Position numbers and translations under genes: made by a program. A stretch of DNA of 64,000 bases from Candidozyma auris (Eukaryota > Ascomycota > Pichiomycetes > Serinales > Metschnikowiaceae). The stretch lies in NCBI RefSeq assembly GCF_003013715.1, contig NC_072813.1, forward strand, positions 744,001 to 808,000, read 5' to 3'. The notes under the pieces are model-generated. The model saw only the letters and a program-made list of their open reading frames with translations, had not been told where the DNA came from and did no database searches. Of this stretch, positions 62,961 to 64,000 are shown piece after piece (position 1 is the stretch's first letter; each line of letters opens with the position of its first letter).

Positions 62961-64000
62961 ATGTCAGAAACACTGTCAGAAAGTCGGACCAAAAAAGTGA
63001 GCGAATTCGACGATGGCCGTAGGAGGCCAGTGTACAGTTGGAAAAAGTCGTTCTCGGATTGGTGGAGGCAGTCATGGAGCTCAGACTACACTGATTCAAA
63101 AGTCGAGTCAAGGCTTCTTTCTTTCTTGCCGTTTTGGCCTTTGCCTGACTCTACGAGAACAGCAAAGTTTATAGATACTGACATTGGAAACGGGGAACAC
63201 GTGCACGAGTTTTACATTGAAAATACGGCTACTCCGGAAAATGGGCTGCTGGCGCTCCCCAACCAGATAGATGATTTGGTCATTGTCCACGGATACGCAG
63301 CTTCTTTAGGGCTCTTCTTCGAGAACTTCGACACTTTTTCGTCGGTCCCGGGCATCAAAGTGCACGCTATCGATCTTCCCGGTTTCGGACTTTCTTCACG
63401 TCCTCCCTTCCCGAGGTACCCCTGTGAGACCAAAGAGGATATTTACAAAATCGAAGATTGGTTCATAGACCGTTTGGAGGAGTGGAGAAAGAGAAGAGGA
63501 ATCAGTAGGTTTATTCTTGTGGGTCATTCGTTTGGCGGCTACTTGAGTTGCGCCTATGCGAGGAAGTACAACAAGGTCATTTCTGACGACCTGTCTCGCC
63601 GTTTGATCGACAAATTGGTGCTCTTGAGTCCTGTGGGTGTCGAGAGAAGTAAGCATTCGCTATTGCAAACGGTCCCATTGTCGTCTGCACAAGTTTCTGA
63701 CGATGAAAGGCTGGCGGAAAATAAGCAGGATCCTAGTGTTCCTTACCAGAACGAAGTGTTAGCAGACCAGCAAAGTATCATCGAAGGAAATGAGACTACA
63801 CCCACTAACCATCCAGGCTCGGCCACTATGGAGCAGGAAAACTTTGGGCTGGACACTTTCAGGTGGCTCTGGAATCATCATATTTCTCCCTTCTCGATCA
63901 TCCGTAAAGCAGGCCCGTTGAGGTCAAAGTGGATATCTGGATGGACGGGGCATAGGTTCTCCCATATTTACTTCGAAGACCCCGAGCGGTACCAGCACAT
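62961..64000 (+). CDS. CLD1: Cld1-like cardiolipin deacylase, N-terminal part (runs off window)
   Basis: The frame is open from the ATG at 62961 to the window end (346 codons). An alpha/beta-hydrolase fold of the Cld1/ABHD4-5 group: VIVHGYAASLGLFFENFDTF, HAIDLPGFGLSSRPPFP, and the nucleophile elbow GHSFGGYLS (G-x-S-x-G) near residue 190. A long Glu/Asn-rich insert follows VLLSPVGVE. Cld1 removes an acyl chain from new cardiolipin on the matrix side of mitochondria. The His and the HxxxxD acyltransferase-like motif lie beyond the window. Related yeast paralogues (Ict1, Ecm18) cannot be excluded. Confidence 0.85.
   Translation, partial: MSETLSESRTKKVSEFDDGRRRPVYSWKKSFSDWWRQSWSSDYTDSKVESRLLSFLPFWPLPDSTRTAKFIDTDIGNGEHVHEFYIENTATPENGLLALPNQIDDLVIVHGYAASLGLFFENFDTFSSVPGIKVHAIDLPGFGLSSRPPFPRYPCETKEDIYKIEDWFIDRLEEWRKRRGISRFILVGHSFGGYLSCAYARKYNKVISDDLSRRLIDKLVLLSPVGVERSKHSLLQTVPLSSAQVSDDERLAENKQDPSVPYQNEVLADQQSIIEGNETTPTNHPGSATMEQENFGLDTFRWLWNHHISPFSIIRKAGPLRSKWISGWTGHRFSHIYFEDPERYQH

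Overview
The window is nuclear DNA of a budding yeast that decodes CTG as serine (the CTG-Ser1 clade). Genes are dense, mostly intronless and recognisably yeast (LYS2, RIM15, RAD16, KEX1, MCM1, YKT6, VTS1). The two clear introns have GTATGT donors and TACTAAC branch points. CTG codons fall where relatives have serine: in the cofactor-site motif of glycogen phosphorylase, in YKT6, in the PAS domain of RIM15 and in the WD40 gene. A Clavispora / Candida auris-like relative is my guess only. Every standard-code translation is therefore wrong at CTG codons.

Layout. 1-7001: the MIA40 tail, a divergent Rab7-like GTPase, YKT6, VTS1 and PDE2. 8315-14281: a polyol/ketose gene cluster with two SOU-type short-chain reductases, an XYL2/sorbitol-dehydrogenase-type enzyme between them, and a Gal4-like Zn2Cys6 regulator. 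The two SOU promoters share an identical 14-bp element at nearly the same distance from the ATG. 14711-31711: a tail-anchored coiled-coil protein, LYS2 with a Gcn4 site, RAD16, RPS18 with Cbf1 and Tbf1 sites, mitochondrial YML6, KEX1 and GPH1. 33792-44064: a WD40 protein, IOC4, MCM1 (with a possible 5'-UTR intron), a PSP1-domain protein and a small bZIP factor. 45480-64000: RIM15, REX2, a GRDP-like protein, a TMEM97/EXPERA protein, ACB1 (one intron), a small WW-like protein, RTF1, RPS28 (one intron directly after the ATG) and the start of CLD1, which runs off the window.

Working together: the cluster could convert L-sorbose to D-sorbitol (NADPH) and then D-sorbitol to D-fructose (NAD+) under a linked activator. 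This is inferred from families and layout. PDE2 and RIM15 both act in nutrient/PKA signalling but are not adjacent. Across the whole window the intergenic DNA repeatedly carries the motif TTTTCGCARCCATTT, which I do not recognise; it may be a general promoter factor site. I found no tRNA, rRNA, transposon or CRISPR.
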